Below, in pieces: positions 31,280-33,121 of a stretch of 33,121 nucleotides of DNA. The position numbers and the translations under genes were made by a program. The notes under the pieces were generated by a model. It did not search any database. It was not told the origin of the DNA and saw only the letters and a program-made list of their open reading frames with translations. Origin of the DNA: Oceanospirillales bacterium (GTDB lineage Bacteria; Pseudomonadota; Gammaproteobacteria; Pseudomonadales; Balneatricaceae). The stretch covers positions 1-33,121 of the forward strand of contig REDB01000145.1 of the NCBI GenBank assembly GCA_007693685.1, written 5' to 3'. The first letter of the stretch is position 1. Every line of letters starts with the position of its first letter.

Positions 31280-31819
31280 TTAAGCAGACATTATCGGCTG
31301 GATTCGCTTTGCTGCTCTTCTCGCTTTAAAAAAATCACTAAGCTGTTGAGAGCATTCTTCAGCCAATACTCCACTCGTCACTAAAGGACGATGATTAATG
31401 TGCGCGAGTGAAAAGCTATTTATTTTACTATCAACGGCTCCCGCTTTTGGTTCACTTGCACCATATATGACTCTAGCAATTCGTGCATGAACAATAGCAC
31501 CCGCACACATCATACAGGGCTCTAGGGTGACATAAAGCTCAGCTTCAGGCAGACGATAATTACCAACGCGTTGCGCTGCATCCCTCAGTGCCATAATCTC
31601 CGCATGAGCAGTGGGATCATGAGAAGCAATGGGTTGATTGTATCCCTGCCCTATGATCTCTCCATCCAATACCACTAGGGCACCCACAGGCACTTCGCCT
31701 AACTCTGCTGCGCGAGCAGCCAACTGAAGCGCTTGTAACATCCAAGCGCTGTCATTTTCAGTTGCGAGCGTCAGAGTGCTATTCCCACTCAATAGTAGCT
31801 GGTGGCTTACTCGACACAT
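31280..31819 (-). CDS. tadA: tRNA-specific adenosine deaminase TadA (start uncertain)
   Basis: [43 protein letters not shown] start at 31819 overlaps the guaA 3' end, ATG 31741 is the next candidate. Confidence 0.93.
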   Translation of the reverse strand: MCRVSHQLLLSGNSTLTLATENDSAWMLQALQLAARAAELGEVPVGALVVLDGEIIGQGYNQPIASHDPTAHAEIMALRDAAQRVGNYRLPEAELYVTLEPCMMCAGAIVHARIARVIYGASEPKAGAVDSKINSFSLAHINHRPLVTSGVLAEECSQQLSDFFKARRAAKRIQPIMSA

Positions 31820-33121
31820 CGTAGGTCACTCGCGATACTTTGGCGACTTCGTTGATGATGCGTCCTGAGACAGTTTCCAATAACTCATAAGGCAGATGCG
31901 CCCAGCGAGCGGTCATAAAGTCGATAGTTTCTACCGCACGGAGAGCGATCACATACTCATAACGACGACCATCACCGACTACACCAACGGATTTGACTGG
32001 CAGGAAGACCGCGAAAGCCTGACTGGTTTTGTGATACCAATCCGCTTTATGTAATTCTTCAATAAAGATAGCATCGGCTTCACGAAGAATATCAGCATAT
32101 TCTTTTTTCACTTCACCCAGAATACGAACACCTAAACCAGGACCTGGGAAAGGATGGCGGTATACCATATCGTAGGGCAAACCTAGCTCTAAACCGATTT
32201 TGCGAACTTCATCTTTGAAAAGTTCACGTAGCGGCTCAACTAGTTCGAAATTCATATCGTCAGGCAACCCACCCACGTTATGGTGAGATTTAATAACGTG
32301 AGCTTTGCCAGTTTTAGATGCAGCTGATTCGATAACGTCAGGATAGATGGTTCCCTGAGCTAAGAAGCGACATTCCGTTAGTTTCTGAGCTTCTTCATCA
32401 AAAACATCGATAAAGGTGTTTCCGATAATCTTACGCTTAGCTTCAGGTTCAGCTTCACCGGCAAGGCGAGTCAAGAAACGATCTTCAGCATCCACACGAA
32501 TAACACGCACACCCATGTTCTTAGCAAACATTTCCATCACTTGATGGCCTTCATGTTTACGCAGCAGGCCGTTATCGACAAATACGCAGGTCAGACGATC
32601 TCCAATCGCTTTGTGAAGCAAGGCTGCTACCACAGAGGAATCAACACCACCCGAAAGACCTAACAGAACTTTATTATCACCAACTTGCTCACGCACTTTG
32701 GCAATCAGGTCATCAATGATATTTTGCGCCGTCCAAAGTGCTTCAGCACCTGAAATCTCTTTAACGAAACGATCTAAGACACGCATTCCTTGCTTAGTAT
32801 GCGTTACTTCAGGATGAAACTGAACGGCATAGAAATTTCGCTGAGGATCACACATCGCAGCAATCGGTGCTGACTCAGTGGAAGCAATAACATGGAAGCC
32901 TTCAGGAATAACCGTGACTTTATCGCCATGGCTCATCCATACATCTAATGACAAAGCACCGTTATTGGCAATATGATCTTCAATTCCCTCAAGTAAACGG
33001 CTTGGGCTATTAGCCAATTTAACTCGTGCATAACCAAATTCACGCTTTTCAGAGGTTTCTACCTTGCCACCCAGTTGCTCAGCCATGGTTTGCATGCCGT
33101 AGCAAATACCTAATAAAGGTA
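31779..33121 (-). CDS. guaA: GMP synthase (glutamine-hydrolysing), 5' end truncated by the window edge
   Basis: Reading frame stays open to the edge ([18 protein letters not shown]...); [37 protein letters not shown]; ends IEWE. Confidence 0.97.
   Translation of the reverse strand, partial: PLLGICYGMQTMAEQLGGKVETSEKREFGYARVKLANSPSRLLEGIEDHIANNGALSLDVWMSHGDKVTVIPEGFHVIASTESAPIAAMCDPQRNFYAVQFHPEVTHTKQGMRVLDRFVKEISGAEALWTAQNIIDDLIAKVREQVGDNKVLLGLSGGVDSSVVAALLHKAIGDRLTCVFVDNGLLRKHEGHQVMEMFAKNMGVRVIRVDAEDRFLTRLAGEAEPEAKRKIIGNTFIDVFDEEAQKLTECRFLAQGTIYPDVIESAASKTGKAHVIKSHHNVGGLPDDMNFELVEPLRELFKDEVRKIGLELGLPYDMVYRHPFPGPGLGVRILGEVKKEYADILREADAIFIEELHKADWYHKTSQAFAVFLPVKSVGVVGDGRRYEYVIALRAVETIDFMTARWAHLPYELLETVSGRIINEVAKVSRVTYDVSSKPPATIEWE

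Noticed and set aside
33093-33095. ATG at 33095 as the guaA start (as in the ORF track)
   Set aside because: The frame continues upstream as PLLGICYG, including the amidotransferase Cys; the gene is simply cut by the window edge.
1-33121. CRISPR array, prophage, IS element, toxin-antitoxin or defence cassette
   Set aside because: No direct repeat-spacer pattern, transposase, integrase, phage or known defence-domain protein was recognised; nearly all DNA is accounted for by core genes.

Overview
This 33.1 kb window is a dense, mostly core-genome stretch of a gammaproteobacterium. An Oceanospirillales/Pseudomonas-like origin is suggested by gene order, but the taxon is inferred. Left to right it carries: aceF-aceE-pdhR (-); an AEC-family permease (+); comEA, pyrF, lapB, lapA, ihfB, rpsA, cmk, tyrA, hisC, pheA, serC, gyrA (all -); ubiG-mupP-yciK (+); rluB, an H-NS-family gene, yciO, rnm/trpH (-); yciI and an OmpA-like gene (+); purL (-); mltF (+); tadA and 5'-truncated guaA (-). 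I saw no rRNA, tRNA, CRISPR, IS element, prophage or defence island. The strongest anomaly is in the aromatic 'supraoperon' (gyrA-serC-pheA-hisC-tyrA-cmk-rpsA). PheA has an uninterrupted frame, but about 75 residues of the prephenate dehydratase domain (apparently one whole lobe) are missing between intact chorismate mutase and ACT domains, and the remaining substrate motifs are altered. In the same operon TyrA stops in a TAATG overlap with cmk, so the aroA domain/gene that I recall sitting there in pseudomonads is absent. Secondary points are FadR/PdhR-type and other dyads lying over good sigma70-like promoters (aceE, AEC permease), a T->A change in the HAD motif I of MupP, and two near-identical lipoyl domains in AceF. 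No searches were run; comparisons to other species are from memory.
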